Part shown: positions 26,484 to 35,119 of the stretch, in pieces
How positions within the stretch are numbered: position 1 is the first letter of the stretch
How the letters are laid out: the number at the start of each line of letters is the position of its first letter
DNA from: Bin87 sp963665395
GTDB lineage: Bacteria > Chloroflexota > Dehalococcoidia > Lucifugimonadales > UBA3495
Reading direction: 5' to 3'
DNA length: 64,000 bases
Assembly: GCA_963665395.2 (NCBI GenBank)
Contig: OY762251.1
Coordinates: 4,464,001 to 4,528,000 of the forward strand
The notes under the pieces: generated by a model
What the model saw: only the letters and a program-made list of their open reading frames with translations
Databases searched by the model: none
Told to the model about the DNA's origin: nothing
Position numbers and translations under genes: made by a program

Positions 26484-26771
26484 ATGTGGCAGGCGATAGG
26501 AAATCTGACACGACTGGTTTTGGAGCTAGTCAAGGAGTTGCCGGAGCCGGTGCGGACGCCGGCAGCAGCGGCTTGGTGCGTGAGTGGGTTGATTGCGGTC
26601 ATCGCTACTCTACTGGTAGCAATAGTGCTATTGCTGCCGGAAGGGCTTTGGGCAAAGGACTGGTTGATTAGCGCGTTGGTGAGCGTTGTGCTGGCACTGT
26701 TGCTTATGCTGGCGATCTGCGCCGGCTTCATCGTAGCTGGCGTGATTGAAAGATTCTTCGGAAGGCGTTGA
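26484..26771 (+). CDS. Small two-helix membrane protein
   Basis: A 95-residue protein six bases after hemW. After an amphipathic start (LTRLVLELVKELPEPVRTP) come two strong hydrophobic segments (GLIAVIATLLVAIVLLL, residues about 35-51, and ALVSVVLALLLMLAICAGFI, about 64-83) and a short basic tail (RFFGRR). No family recognised. Its 3' end overlaps a convergent membrane-protein gene by 44 bases. Confidence 0.55.
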   Translation: MWQAIGNLTRLVLELVKELPEPVRTPAAAAWCVSGLIAVIATLLVAIVLLLPEGLWAKDWLISALVSVVLALLLMLAICAGFIVAGVIERFFGRR

Positions 26772-27096
26772 ACAGTGGCCCGACCAAGAGAGCTGCTAAA
26801 AAGAGCGTCCCCGCTACCCAAGCGAACGCAGCGGCGGTGACTATGATTGCGCCGGCCGCTATAACAGCGTCTTCCTTGACGATGTAAGCGCCGAGCAATG
26901 CCACCAAAAACCCGACAAAAGTAACCGTGCAGATAGCATAGGCGGCACCCGTCACCCAACGCATTTTGTTGCGCGACGCCGGCGCGACCCCGACGGGGGT
27001 GGCTTGTTTCTCCGGCTCCACCTGAGGCTGGGCAGCAGGCGTGAAGCCGGCTCCTTCCGTCTCCGTTGGATTGTTTCGCGCTTCGGGCGCAGCCAT
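26728..27096 (-). CDS. Small membrane protein with disordered N-terminus
   Basis: A 122-residue protein with a strong site AGGAGGTAG before its ATG. The first 45 residues are Pro/Glu/Ala-rich and probably disordered. Two or three hydrophobic segments follow (WVTGAAYAICTVTFVGFLVA, AVIAAGAIIVTAAAFAWVAG, LFLAALLVGPLF). No family recognised. Convergent with, and overlapping, the preceding small membrane gene. Confidence 0.6.
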   Translation of the reverse strand: MAAPEARNNPTETEGAGFTPAAQPQVEPEKQATPVGVAPASRNKMRWVTGAAYAICTVTFVGFLVALLGAYIVKEDAVIAAGAIIVTAAAFAWVAGTLFLAALLVGPLFNAFRRIFQSRQLR

Positions 27097-27254
27097 TTCG
27101 CCTACCTCCTATTCCATCTTACCATTTGGCAAAATGGGCTGACAAACGCCGTGGCCGGCCCGCCCTTTGCCGCCTGTGCTAAACTGCCGCCGTAGCCCGC
27201 TCTGGCGGATGCTCGTTGCACCCTTGTCTGCAAACTCGCCACGGAGGTTCCACT

Positions 27255-28481
27255 ATGGCGGTACAGCCCTACACCATCAACGTGTCCGACGACGTTCTTG
27301 AAGACCTCAGGCACCGGCTGGCCCATGTCCGCTGGCCCGATGAGATTCCCGGCGCGGAATGGGACTACGGTTCCAACCTGGACTACATCAAGGAACTGGT
27401 GGGCTACTGGCGCGACGGGTACGACTGGCGGAAGGCGGAGGCGGGCCTCAACGCGTTCGCCAACTTCTACACGACCATTGAGGGCCAGGGCATCCATTTC
27501 ATCCACGAGAAGGGCAAAGGGCCGAACCCCATGCCCGTCATCGTGACCCACGGGTGGCCTGGTACCATTTATGAGATGCACAAGATTATCCCCATGCTCA
27601 CCGATCCGGCCAGCCATGGCGGCGACCCGGCCGACTCCTTTGACGTTGTCGTCCCATCAATGCCCGGCTATGGCTTCAGCGCCCAAACCCGGGAGCGGGG
27701 GGTGAACACCCGCCGGATCGCCGAGCTGTGGGACAGGCTGATGGCCGACGAGCTGGGCTACCAGAGCTACGCCGCCCAGGGCGGCGACTGGGGCGCCGGA
27801 GTAACGGCCCGGCTGGGCTTCCATCACGCCAACCACGTGCTGGGGATTCATACCACCTCGGTGACCCAGGCCATTCCCTACCAGGGCGCCAGCCTGGAGG
27901 GGTTGAGTATGCGGGAGCGTCTGGAGCAGGTCATCGGCACGCCCCAGGGCGGCTACCGGCGGGACTTCGCCGCCACGCTGTCCGACGATGAGTTGGCGAT
28001 GATTGACCAGCGGGTTTCGTGGCAGGCCGCCGAAGGCGGTTATGCCCACATCCAGGGCACCAAACCCCAGACCCTGGCCTACGGCCTCAATGACTCTCCG
28101 GTGGGTCTGTGCGCCTGGATCGTGGAGAAGTACCGGACCTGGAGCGACTGCAACGGCGACGTGGAGAGCGTGTACACCAAAGACGACCTGCTGACCACCG
28201 TGATGATTTACTGGGCAACCCAGACCATCAACTCCAGCACCCGCCTCTACTACGAAAACAGCCGCACGCCCTGGTACTTCGGACCGGACGATCAGATCGG
28301 CGTGCCCTGCGCCATCGCGGTTTTCCCGAAGGAACTATCCACGCCGCCGCGCTCCTGGGCCGAGCGGACGTACAACGTGCAACGTTGGACTGAAATGGAG
28401 AGCGGCGGGCACTTTGCAGCTCTGGAGAAGCCGGTAGAGCTGGTGGATGATATGCGGGAGTTTTTCAGGGATTTGCGCTAG
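27255..28481 (+). CDS. Epoxide hydrolase (N-terminal EHN domain, alpha/beta-hydrolase)
   Basis: A 408-residue epoxide hydrolase of the microsomal/juvenile-hormone type. The N-terminal EHN domain (VSDDVLEDLRHRLAHVRWPD, WDYGSN, LVGYWRDGYDWRKAE) precedes the alpha/beta-hydrolase core with oxyanion motif THGWPGTIYE, the nucleophile elbow QGGDWGAG (catalytic Asp), and C-terminal SGGHFAALEKP with the catalytic His. It would open epoxides to diols. ATG at 27255 has GGAGG eight bases upstream and TAAACT lies at about 27178. Stand-alone gene. Confidence 0.93.
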   Translation: MAVQPYTINVSDDVLEDLRHRLAHVRWPDEIPGAEWDYGSNLDYIKELVGYWRDGYDWRKAEAGLNAFANFYTTIEGQGIHFIHEKGKGPNPMPVIVTHGWPGTIYEMHKIIPMLTDPASHGGDPADSFDVVVPSMPGYGFSAQTRERGVNTRRIAELWDRLMADELGYQSYAAQGGDWGAGVTARLGFHHANHVLGIHTTSVTQAIPYQGASLEGLSMRERLEQVIGTPQGGYRRDFAATLSDDELAMIDQRVSWQAAEGGYAHIQGTKPQTLAYGLNDSPVGLCAWIVEKYRTWSDCNGDVESVYTKDDLLTTVMIYWATQTINSSTRLYYENSRTPWYFGPDDQIGVPCAIAVFPKELSTPPRSWAERTYNVQRWTEMESGGHFAALEKPVELVDDMREFFRDLR

Positions 28482-28899
28482 GGCGCGCCTTCAAATCGAC
28501 CGCCATTCCAGCCAAAGCCGGAATCCAAGCATCTTTGTGAACGAATGCGAATCTCGGCACAAACTGGAGGAGGCTCCTAATGGTCTCGACGGAATTGATG
28601 GTTGTTTGGATGGGGTTGGCCCTTTTCGTGGCGTTGGCGTCATTGATATGGTTTTCTGACACGAACGTCGAGACCTACGTGAAACGCAGAATTGCAGGAT
28701 TTAGAGACGGCATCGTGCAATGATGTAGTGAGATGCGGTGGGTGAAGACACAGAAATCCAAACTTACGTCGGGGAAATGACAATGTTGCAGAGCCAAGTG
28801 GCAGGCTGACATCATCGTCAAAACCCGTTACCATATTCGGCATCATCACCCTGAACAGAGGTCGATCAACACGGCCAACAACAAGGAGGAACCCGTTAC
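28482..28899. other. Intergenic stretch with one very short gene
   Basis: About 420 bases. The only coding candidate is the 47-codon gene at 28580-28723. The remainder shows no repeat of the families seen elsewhere; AAGGAGG at 28883-28889 is the ribosome binding site of the next gene. Confidence 0.6.
28580..28723 (+). CDS. 47-residue single-pass membrane protein
   Basis: The ATG at 28580 follows GGAGGAGG by seven bases, a much better site than chance would give. The product has one hydrophobic span, MVVWMGLALFVALASLIWF (residues 7-25), then a basic and polar tail (VETYVKRRIAGFRDGIVQ). Such peptides often regulate or stabilise membrane complexes, but nothing here names a partner. Confidence 0.5.
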   Translation: MVSTELMVVWMGLALFVALASLIWFSDTNVETYVKRRIAGFRDGIVQ

Positions 28900-30087
28900 A
28901 TGATTACCAAGTTTGGCAGCCTTTGGGCCGGCAACGTCGATATGGACAACCCCGGCTACCAGGGCACCCCCGCCAACGACCGCTGGCTTTCCGACGAGGA
29001 ACTGGCCGGCGGCGCCATCGAGAAGGCCGAGCAGATCGCCATCGCCATGGACCGCCTGGGCTATGACACCTTCTGGGCGGCCGAGCACCACTTCCAGCGG
29101 GAAGGCTACGAGTGCATCCCCAACCTGCTGATGCTGTGGGTACATCTGGCGCATCTAACCAAGAACCTGCGTTACGGCTGCGGTTTCAACATCAACCCAA
29201 TGTGGAATCCCCTGCGCCTGGCGGAGGACTACGCCACTGCCGACTGGCTCACCGACGGGCGCGTGCGTTTCGGTGTGGGTCGCGGCTACCACACCCGCGA
29301 GGTTGAGGTTTTCGGCGCGCCCATCATGGACCAGAACGCCAACCGCGAGCTCTTTGAGGAGCAGGTGGAAGTGATGTGGAAGGCGTTCAACCAGCGCAGT
29401 TTTTCCCATCACGGCAAGCACTACGACATTCCGCCCAACGTGCCCTATCGCGGGTACGACCTGGAGGAGATTACCCTGGTGCCCCGGCCCAAGCACGAGG
29501 TCGAATGGTGGCAGCCGGTGGTTTCGGCCAGCGACCGGGCCATCAACTTCATGGCGAAATGGGGCATCAAGGGCATCATCGGCGGCGGCGCGGCTACCGG
29601 CGGGGCCAGCGACGAGGTAATTCACCGCTGGCAGGCCATCCATGCCGAGCACGGCAAGGAATATGCGCTGGGCGAGGGTTTGGCGGTGGGCTACTCGGTG
29701 CAGATCGCCAACTCGGAGAAGGAGGCCATGGACCAGGCCCGCTACTGGATGGAGGAACGGGTCAAGATGTTCGGACCCCTGGGCTTCATCGCGGGTCTGA
29801 CCCAGGAGCAGCTGGACGCCCTCAACGCCTTCGGCCGGCCGGTTCCCCAGGGCCTGAAGATGCCGACCATTGAGGATTCGGTGGAGGCTGGACAGTATCT
29901 CGTCGGCCCGCCCGACCGGATCACCGAGCAGTTGATGGCTATCCAGGAACGGTATCCGGGCCTGGAAGAGATCAACATTGGCGTTACCAACATGGGAATG
30001 CCCACCTCGGCGTCGCTGGACCAGCTGGAGTGGTTCGCCCGTGACGTGATGCCGCACTTCGACACCAAGCAGGGCGGGGATAACTAG
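28900..30087 (+). CDS. LLM-class flavin-dependent oxidoreductase
   Basis: A 395-residue luciferase-like monooxygenase (bacterial luciferase TIM-barrel family; FMN or F420 dependent). Typical blocks are the N-terminal RLGYDTFWAAEHHF, LRYGCGFNINPMWNPLRLAEDYAT, TDGRVRFGVGRGYH, RELFEEQVEVMWKAF and the C-terminal VGPPDRITEQLMAI. Substrate unknown. AAGGAGG lies ten bases before the ATG. The gene is followed by a small membrane-protein gene and then by a decayed copy of its own 3' end. Confidence 0.9.
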   Translation: MITKFGSLWAGNVDMDNPGYQGTPANDRWLSDEELAGGAIEKAEQIAIAMDRLGYDTFWAAEHHFQREGYECIPNLLMLWVHLAHLTKNLRYGCGFNINPMWNPLRLAEDYATADWLTDGRVRFGVGRGYHTREVEVFGAPIMDQNANRELFEEQVEVMWKAFNQRSFSHHGKHYDIPPNVPYRGYDLEEITLVPRPKHEVEWWQPVVSASDRAINFMAKWGIKGIIGGGAATGGASDEVIHRWQAIHAEHGKEYALGEGLAVGYSVQIANSEKEAMDQARYWMEERVKMFGPLGFIAGLTQEQLDALNAFGRPVPQGLKMPTIEDSVEAGQYLVGPPDRITEQLMAIQERYPGLEEINIGVTNMGMPTSASLDQLEWFARDVMPHFDTKQGGDN

Positions 30088-30169
30088 GGCGCAGCGCCAA
30101 CCCGAAGCGAGTTTTCGACTGCCTGACTGACGCCGGATGCCACCGAACTATGACGGTGGGCATGGTACG

Positions 30170-30583
30170 ATGGAGTTGCTCAGAAGGGCGGTCGGAAACT
30201 ATTGGGTTGCCTACTACCTGGTCTATGTCGCAATGGTGGCATGGGGATGCTGGGCGAACCGGAACCGGCTGGATTGTAGCCAGCTATGGAGGGACGACGT
30301 ATATCTGTTGGCCGCCATTTTGGGCGTGGCGGCCGGCGTCGCTCTGCTGACCGCAATCATCGTGGAGGTAATTGGCCGTATGGTACTGCTAATTCCGAAA
30401 GCGTGGAATAGAGCGAAAGAAGAGGGGCGCCTGGAGGAACGCAAGCGTCTGAAAGCAGCGTTCAAAGCGCGCTATCAGGAGGCTTACGAGCGGTTCGGCG
30501 TTGAAGTTGACGGCGTTCTGGTTCTACCGCGCACGCCTGAAGTGGAGCGGTTTCTGGCCGGCGAGGGAGATGAGCGTTCCTGA
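30170..30583 (+). CDS. Hypothetical membrane protein
   Basis: A 137-residue protein from the ATG at 30170 (an earlier ATG at 30137 lies in sequence without coding character). Two hydrophobic segments (YYLVYVAMVAWGCWA and VYLLAAILGVAAGVALLTAI) precede a long charged helix (AWNRAKEEGRLEERKRLKAA) and an end with LVLPRTPEVERFLAGE. No family recognised. It lies between the LLM gene and a remnant of that gene's 3' end. Confidence 0.6.
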   Translation: MELLRRAVGNYWVAYYLVYVAMVAWGCWANRNRLDCSQLWRDDVYLLAAILGVAAGVALLTAIIVEVIGRMVLLIPKAWNRAKEEGRLEERKRLKAAFKARYQEAYERFGVEVDGVLVLPRTPEVERFLAGEGDERS

Positions 30584-30604
30584 ACGCCAGGCGGCCCGTG
30601 TACG

Positions 30605-30747
30605 AGCGCGAACGCTGCTCCGGCCGTAGGAAATCAACATCGGTGCAACCAACATAAGTATGCCTACCCGGCATCCATGGACCAGCTGAAATGGTTTGCC
30701 CGCAACGTTGTGTCCCACTTGCCACCAAACAAGGCCGAGACAACTAA
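30605..30747 (+). pseudogene. Remnant of an LLM oxidoreductase 3' end
   Basis: In frame, the stretch reads EINIGATNISMP near 30630, then (after a 1-base shift) MDQLKWFARNVVSHL, matching EINIGVTNMGMP and LDQLEWFARDVMPHF at the end of the complete LLM gene at 28900-30087. Only the last 45 or so codons are preserved and they end in TAA. This is a decayed duplicate or the tail of a lost paralogue. Confidence 0.75.
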
Positions 30748-30817
30748 AAACCGCTGCGCTAAAAAGAACAAATCGGGCCGGCGGTACAAGGCCGCCGGCC
30801 CGAAACAGGCGACTGAA

Positions 30818-31654
30818 ATGTATTTCTTCTATCTCGACGAGTCTGGCTCTCGTGACCTGAACACGGGCACTCAGGGAAATCCGACCCATGTCTATGTGCT
30901 GCTCGCCGTTGGCATTTACGAAGGGCACTGGCGATCGTTTGAACGGGAAGTATCCCAAGTCAAAATGCAGATTGCCAGCCGCTTACGTCGTGATGGAAAA
31001 GGGGATTTCGATCCTGCTGACTGTGAGGTCAAATCGAACTGGCTTCGCTTGGTCCAAGCGCGCCAGAAGGAGAGCCCGTTCCTGTCCGCCTTGGAACCAG
31101 AGGACATTCAACGTCTCACTGACGTTTATCGTGAGCAAGTTGTGAAGCGGAGTTGCGTAGTGATAACGACAGTTATTGACAAACGTTATCTACATCCCGG
31201 GACAACTGGAGACGCTTTTCATCAAATAGCATATGAACTTTTGCTGGAGCGCGTTCAAAATTATATGGTGGAATATCAACCATGGCATCAGGCTTTGGTA
31301 GTGATGGATGACGCCAGCATTCAACTCAATAGAGCCGTAGCAATGCGACATGAATCTCTGTTGCGGAGAGGAAATCGTAATATGCGATTTTCAAATATAG
31401 TTGAATATCCTTTCTTCACTCGCAGCGAATTGTCAAATGGTGTTCAGCTCGCTGACCAGTTAGCGTACAATGTCTACCGCGCGTTTCGAAACAGAGATGT
31501 CTCGTACCCGTACTTTGAGGAACTTTTCCCACATTTCTACCGGGGTATAAACGGTAGGGTCTTGCATGGCATTAAGGTTTGGCCTAACAATTCGCCTCTG
31601 GTCAGAGTAGCGCAGGCTGGATGGGAGGCGTACCAAAAGAAAGCCCTCCGCTAG
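30818..31654 (+). CDS. DUF3800 domain protein
   Basis: A 278-residue DUF3800 protein. It starts with the family signature MYFFYLDESG (acidic pair D7/E8), with a later motif VVMDDASIQLN and a final SNGVQLADQLAYNVYR that supplies another conserved Asp. DUF3800 is an RNase H-like fold of unknown role, common near phage and defence genes. The second half is visibly AT-richer than its neighbours (31200-31480), suggesting recent transfer. The ATG at 30818 is used because the reading frame upstream belongs to the LLM remnant. The stop lies in the loop of a 22-bp palindrome. Confidence 0.85.
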   Translation: MYFFYLDESGSRDLNTGTQGNPTHVYVLLAVGIYEGHWRSFEREVSQVKMQIASRLRRDGKGDFDPADCEVKSNWLRLVQARQKESPFLSALEPEDIQRLTDVYREQVVKRSCVVITTVIDKRYLHPGTTGDAFHQIAYELLLERVQNYMVEYQPWHQALVVMDDASIQLNRAVAMRHESLLRRGNRNMRFSNIVEYPFFTRSELSNGVQLADQLAYNVYRAFRNRDVSYPYFEELFPHFYRGINGRVLHGIKVWPNNSPLVRVAQAGWEAYQKKALR

Positions 31655-31663
31655 CGGAGGGCT
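31642..31663. terminator. Hairpin at the DUF3800 stop codon
   Basis: AGCCCTCCGCTAGCGGAGGG plus CT, a perfect 22-bp dyad whose centre holds the TAG stop. No T-tract follows, only GTATT, so termination is possible but not certain. Confidence 0.55.
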
Positions 31664-31770
31664 GTATTGCCATTGATGTCAGGCTGGGCGGGCCATATCA
31701 AGCCCCAAGCGGGGCACCCGACAAAATGACGGTACACGCTGTCCCGAGCCCTGTCAAGGCCAATTTCTCC

Positions 31771-31905
31771 CTCATGCGTACCCACTTTCATGGACTGTCA
31801 TTGCGAGCGCAGCGTGGCAATCTCGCTCCCGTAGCGCCCATCGTTGCCCTAACGAGATTGCCACGTCGCTACGCTCCTCGCAATGACAAAGTGGGTACGC
31901 ATGAG
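31771..31905. mobile_element. MITE family B, intact copy
   Basis: 135 bp with perfect 18-bp terminal inverted repeats CTCATGCGTACCCACTTT, flanked by the 10-bp duplication CAATTTCTCC (31761-31770 and 31906-31915). The interior has two opposed copies of the dispersed phrase (TCATTGCGAG...GGCAATCTCG and its inverse), so the whole element can fold into one long hairpin. It ends 35 bases before the gpsA start. Confidence 0.9.
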
Positions 31906-31939
31906 CAATTTCTCCAATACGCCGCATTGAAAACCTCCC

Positions 31940-32956
31940 TTGTCCCCTAATCTCCAATCTCCCGCCGTCGTCGTCGGCGCCACCACCTGGGGCACCACGC
32001 TGGCCGTCCTGACTGCCCGCGCCGGCGTACCCGTCCGCCTGCTCTGTCGCACGGCGGACGAAGCGGACATCCTGCGTCGGGCCGGCGAGCATACCCGCCG
32101 TTTGCCCGGCGTTCCTTTCCCTCCTGCGCTTTCTGTTGAGCACGACCCGGCGACGGCCCTGGCCGATGCTCGGCTGGTAATCGTCGCCGTACCCTCCGAC
32201 CGCTTTCGGGACAACCTGCGGCGCATCGCCCGGTACGTGCCGTCCGACGCAGTAATCTTGAGCGTCACCAAGGGGCTGGAACTCCCGGCCGGTCTTCGCA
32301 TGAGCGAGGTGACAGCCCAGGAGTTGCCCCATCATCGGGAAGACCGCTTCGCGGCCCTGTCCGGCCCCAACCTGGCCGGTGAGATTATCGCCGGCAAACC
32401 GGCCCTGACCGTGGTGGCCTCGCGGAGTGAATCGACCAGTCGTTTGGCCCAGGATACTCTGATGTCGCCGTCCTTCCGGGTCTATACCAGCGACGACGTG
32501 GTGGGCGTGGAGCTGGGCGGCGCGTTGAAAAATATCCTCGCTTTGGCCGCCGGCATTGCGGACGGGTTGGGCGCCGGCGATAACGCCAAGGCTGCGCTGG
32601 TAACCCGTGGCCTTAACGAGATAGGACGCCTGGGCATCGCGGCCGGCGCGGAGTTGATGACCTTCGCCGGTCTCGCGGGCCTGGGGGACGTGATGGCGAC
32701 TTGCTCCAGCCCGCTGAGCCGCAATCGCCGCGTAGGCGAGGAACTGGCCAGGGGCCGGAAACTTCCTGACATACTGGCCGGCATGGACGCCGTGGCCGAA
32801 GGGGTCAACACCACCGTGGCCGCGCTGGAGATGGCGGAGCGGCTCGGCGTGGACATGCCCATTACCCGCCTGATGTCGCAGGCGCTGTTCGAGGACTTGC
32901 CTGCCGCCGAGTGCATCCCCGTGCTGATGGAGCGGCCGCCCCGGTCGGAGTGGTAA
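31940..32956 (+). CDS. gpsA: Glycerol-3-phosphate dehydrogenase [NAD(P)+]
   Basis: A 338-residue cytoplasmic enzyme that reduces dihydroxyacetone phosphate to sn-glycerol-3-phosphate for lipid synthesis. The NAD fold begins AVVVGATTWGTTLAVL (the usual GAGxWG is GATTWG). SVTKGLEL, LSGPNLAGEI, the catalytic region VGVELGGALKNILALAAG (Lys), GDNAKAALVTRGLNEI and GDVMATCSSPLSRN follow. The TTG at 31940 is the only start in reach before the NAD motif; no clear ribosome binding site is visible, perhaps because a MITE inserted 35 bases upstream. Confidence 0.93.
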   Translation: MSPNLQSPAVVVGATTWGTTLAVLTARAGVPVRLLCRTADEADILRRAGEHTRRLPGVPFPPALSVEHDPATALADARLVIVAVPSDRFRDNLRRIARYVPSDAVILSVTKGLELPAGLRMSEVTAQELPHHREDRFAALSGPNLAGEIIAGKPALTVVASRSESTSRLAQDTLMSPSFRVYTSDDVVGVELGGALKNILALAAGIADGLGAGDNAKAALVTRGLNEIGRLGIAAGAELMTFAGLAGLGDVMATCSSPLSRNRRVGEELARGRKLPDILAGMDAVAEGVNTTVAALEMAERLGVDMPITRLMSQALFEDLPAAECIPVLMERPPRSEW

Positions 32957-32992
32957 CCAGCCCTCCCTACGGATCCGGTCAGCGTGATCACG

Positions 32993-33760
32993 TTAGTACC
33001 AGGCCCCGGTTCTCTGCCGCTGTAGCTGCCGCCGTTTCAGGTAGCCGAACAGAGCAAGCGCCGTGACGCCGGCCGACCCGATGGACACTGCTTTGGCCAC
33101 TTCCATAGGCAGCAGGTCCTGTAGCCACAGTATCATCGGGCCGACCAGCCCCAAAGCCATGACAATTACGGTTGCTGCGGCCGGCTTTTGCCAATCGCTG
33201 CTCATTGGCAGATAGGGCCGCGCCGCCACCATCACCAGGAATAACGCTGCCGCTATCATCGGAAGGAACAGGTATGGAATAACCCAGACGAGCAACAGCA
33301 AGGAATTTCCCACAAATCCGGGAAAGCCGAATATAGCGCCGGCCAACACAAACCCGACGGTGATCAGGGCAACAATTCTATGCTGGGCGCTTTGGTCCTG
33401 ACTGACCTGGAGCAACACGTACATTCCCACCACGAGCAATGGCCAGGCCACTACTACCGCTATTGTCAATTCCAGATTGTCCAACGTTACGTCGTTGGTG
33501 AAGTGGTAAAGGGTGTAGGTTGCTGCGCCGACTCCGGTTGCTAACACGGCGTAGGTCCAGCGGCACTGAACCAGAATGACGGCGAACGCGGCCAAACCGG
33601 CTACGACCGCCAGGGTCGAGAGCCACGGGCCGGGCAGTGATAGCAACATCTGCGTTCGTTGGGCCGGTGAGAAACTAGTTGGCGCGAATCTCCCCACCTT
33701 GACCCGCGACCATTGGCCATTTGGGCGTTCAACAATCACGCCTTCGGTTCCCATGGCCAC
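32993..33760 (-). pseudogene. Membrane half of a frame-split propeller/membrane protein
   Basis: A 255-residue reading frame whose N-terminus (SGNLLVAMGTEGVIVERPNG when read from 25 bases further upstream) continues a BNR/propeller motif, followed by about seven hydrophobic helices (e.g. WLSTLAVVAGLAAFAVILV, AVVVAWPLLVVGMYVLL). It overlaps the upstream frame 33736-34239 with a -1 offset. The two parts read as one protein (signal peptide, BNR repeats, membrane domain) broken by a missing base near 33785. It might still be translated alone from the ATG at 33760. Confidence 0.6.
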
Positions 33761-34209
33761 GAGCAGGTTTCCGCTTGTCCATGGTAATGGATGCTATGAA
33801 ACTCGTTCCCGACGCTAATCCTGGCTTTATGCGCGACAGCCATGTCGGCGATGTCCAGGAAATCGTACCGGGAGGCTACGGTCTCTGATCTGCCGTCAAC
33901 GGTGCGGACAATCTCACCACCGTTGCGAGAGATCCGATATTGCCCTCGAGGCGTGTCCGCTTCCAGTTCGCCGTTGCCACGCCAAAGGGGGTGGTTGGTC
34001 CCCGGCAGCATGGCGACGTGTGTCCACGACAGCCCCCCGTCAATGCTCTTGTACGAATCCCATTCTCCGCCTTGGCTGAACAATCCTTGTGCGATCAGCG
34101 TTCCATCGGCATCCGCTCCAACGAAGGTTATGCCGTAAGCATTGCCGTCGCAGGCCACTCCAGCCGCGGCCAGCATGACGCACATAGCAAATAGCAGGCG
34201 TCCCTTCAT
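33736..34209 (-). pseudogene. Secreted BNR-repeat half of the frame-split protein
   Basis: From the ATG at 34209: signal peptide with lipobox-like end (LLFAMCVMLAAAGVAC), then beta-propeller type sequence with a BNR/Asp-box (SYKSIDGGLSWTHV) and ISRNGGEIVRTVDG. The frame ends after HSIHYHGQAETC and a short foreign tail. The -1 frame continues as SGNLLVAMGTEGV into the membrane half. One base is probably missing between about 33775 and 33795; a TAG in the other frame just upstream narrows the position. Confidence 0.6.
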
Positions 34210-34408
34210 CGTGGCAGCCTTTTTCACGCAGCTCGGCAACAGCTCAGTTTCCTCGCTTCGCCAGGGATTATGCTCATCCGGTGTGCGGTTGCCGGACCAT
34301 TTGCTCCGGTACGTGGAGGCGGCGCGCCGGATCTCGCCCGACCTCCGGGGTTAACCCGCTGTATTGTATAATGAACCAAACAACTCCACCCCGTTTGAGA
34401 AACTACCG

Positions 34409-35104
34409 ATGACAGCCTTACAAGAGCCGAAGGAAGATCGCCTTGACCGTGTCGAGCGCATCCTGGCCGAAACCGTTGCGGGCCTGGCCGAGGTAAGAGC
34501 GGTTCAGGCCGCCGCCGCTGCCGCCCAGGCCGAAGCCGCTGCCGCCCACGAAAAGGAGATGGCTGAGATCAGAGCGATGGTGCAGGCCAACACCGCGGCC
34601 ATTGCCGCGCAAGGCGAGCGCATTGCCTGGCTCAATGAGCAGCAGCAGCGCACCAATCAGGATATGTCCGTCATCAAGGGCTGGCAGACGGAAGCCGTAG
34701 TAGCGCGAAACGCCCGCGAGATTTTCGCTCGCCTTGCGCCCAACGGCATTTTGATGCGCATCTTCCCGAAGGACGAGCTGGGCTCCTACATGAACGCTGC
34801 AACGCGGAACAACTTCATGACCCGAGCAGAAGCCGACAATGCCGGAGCCATAGATTTTCTCATGGAGGGCACTGACCATGCGGGGAAGCCCGTCATGTTT
34901 GCCATTGAGGTGTCGTACACTGCCGGAATGGGGGACATCCAGCGCGCTGTGGAGCGGGCTCCGTTAATCGCGAAAATGCTGGGCCGCGCGGTGGTATTCC
35001 CTGCCGTGGCTGCCGAGGTTATCAGTGAAGCCTTTGAAGAGAATGCCCGTACCTACAAGGTCAACTGGGCCTATGTTCCCAACGGCAACCGCATCATGCA
35101 GTAG
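34409..35104 (+). CDS. Coiled-coil protein with C-terminal PD-(D/E)XK-like domain
   Basis: A 231-residue protein. Residues about 8-105 form a long coiled coil (RLDRVERILAETVAGLAEVR, an Ala/Glu-rich middle, ANTAAIAAQGERIAWLNEQQ). The C-terminal 120 residues contain AGAIDFLMEGTDHAGKPVMF followed by AIEVSYTAGMGDIQRAVERA, a D-x(n)-E-x-S strand pair as in restriction-endonuclease-like folds of unknown role. TATAAT lies about 40 bases upstream (34366). No partner gene. Confidence 0.65.
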   Translation: MTALQEPKEDRLDRVERILAETVAGLAEVRAVQAAAAAAQAEAAAAHEKEMAEIRAMVQANTAAIAAQGERIAWLNEQQQRTNQDMSVIKGWQTEAVVARNAREIFARLAPNGILMRIFPKDELGSYMNAATRNNFMTRAEADNAGAIDFLMEGTDHAGKPVMFAIEVSYTAGMGDIQRAVERAPLIAKMLGRAVVFPAVAAEVISEAFEENARTYKVNWAYVPNGNRIMQ

Positions 35105-35119
35105 CCGCCGGCCCTGACG

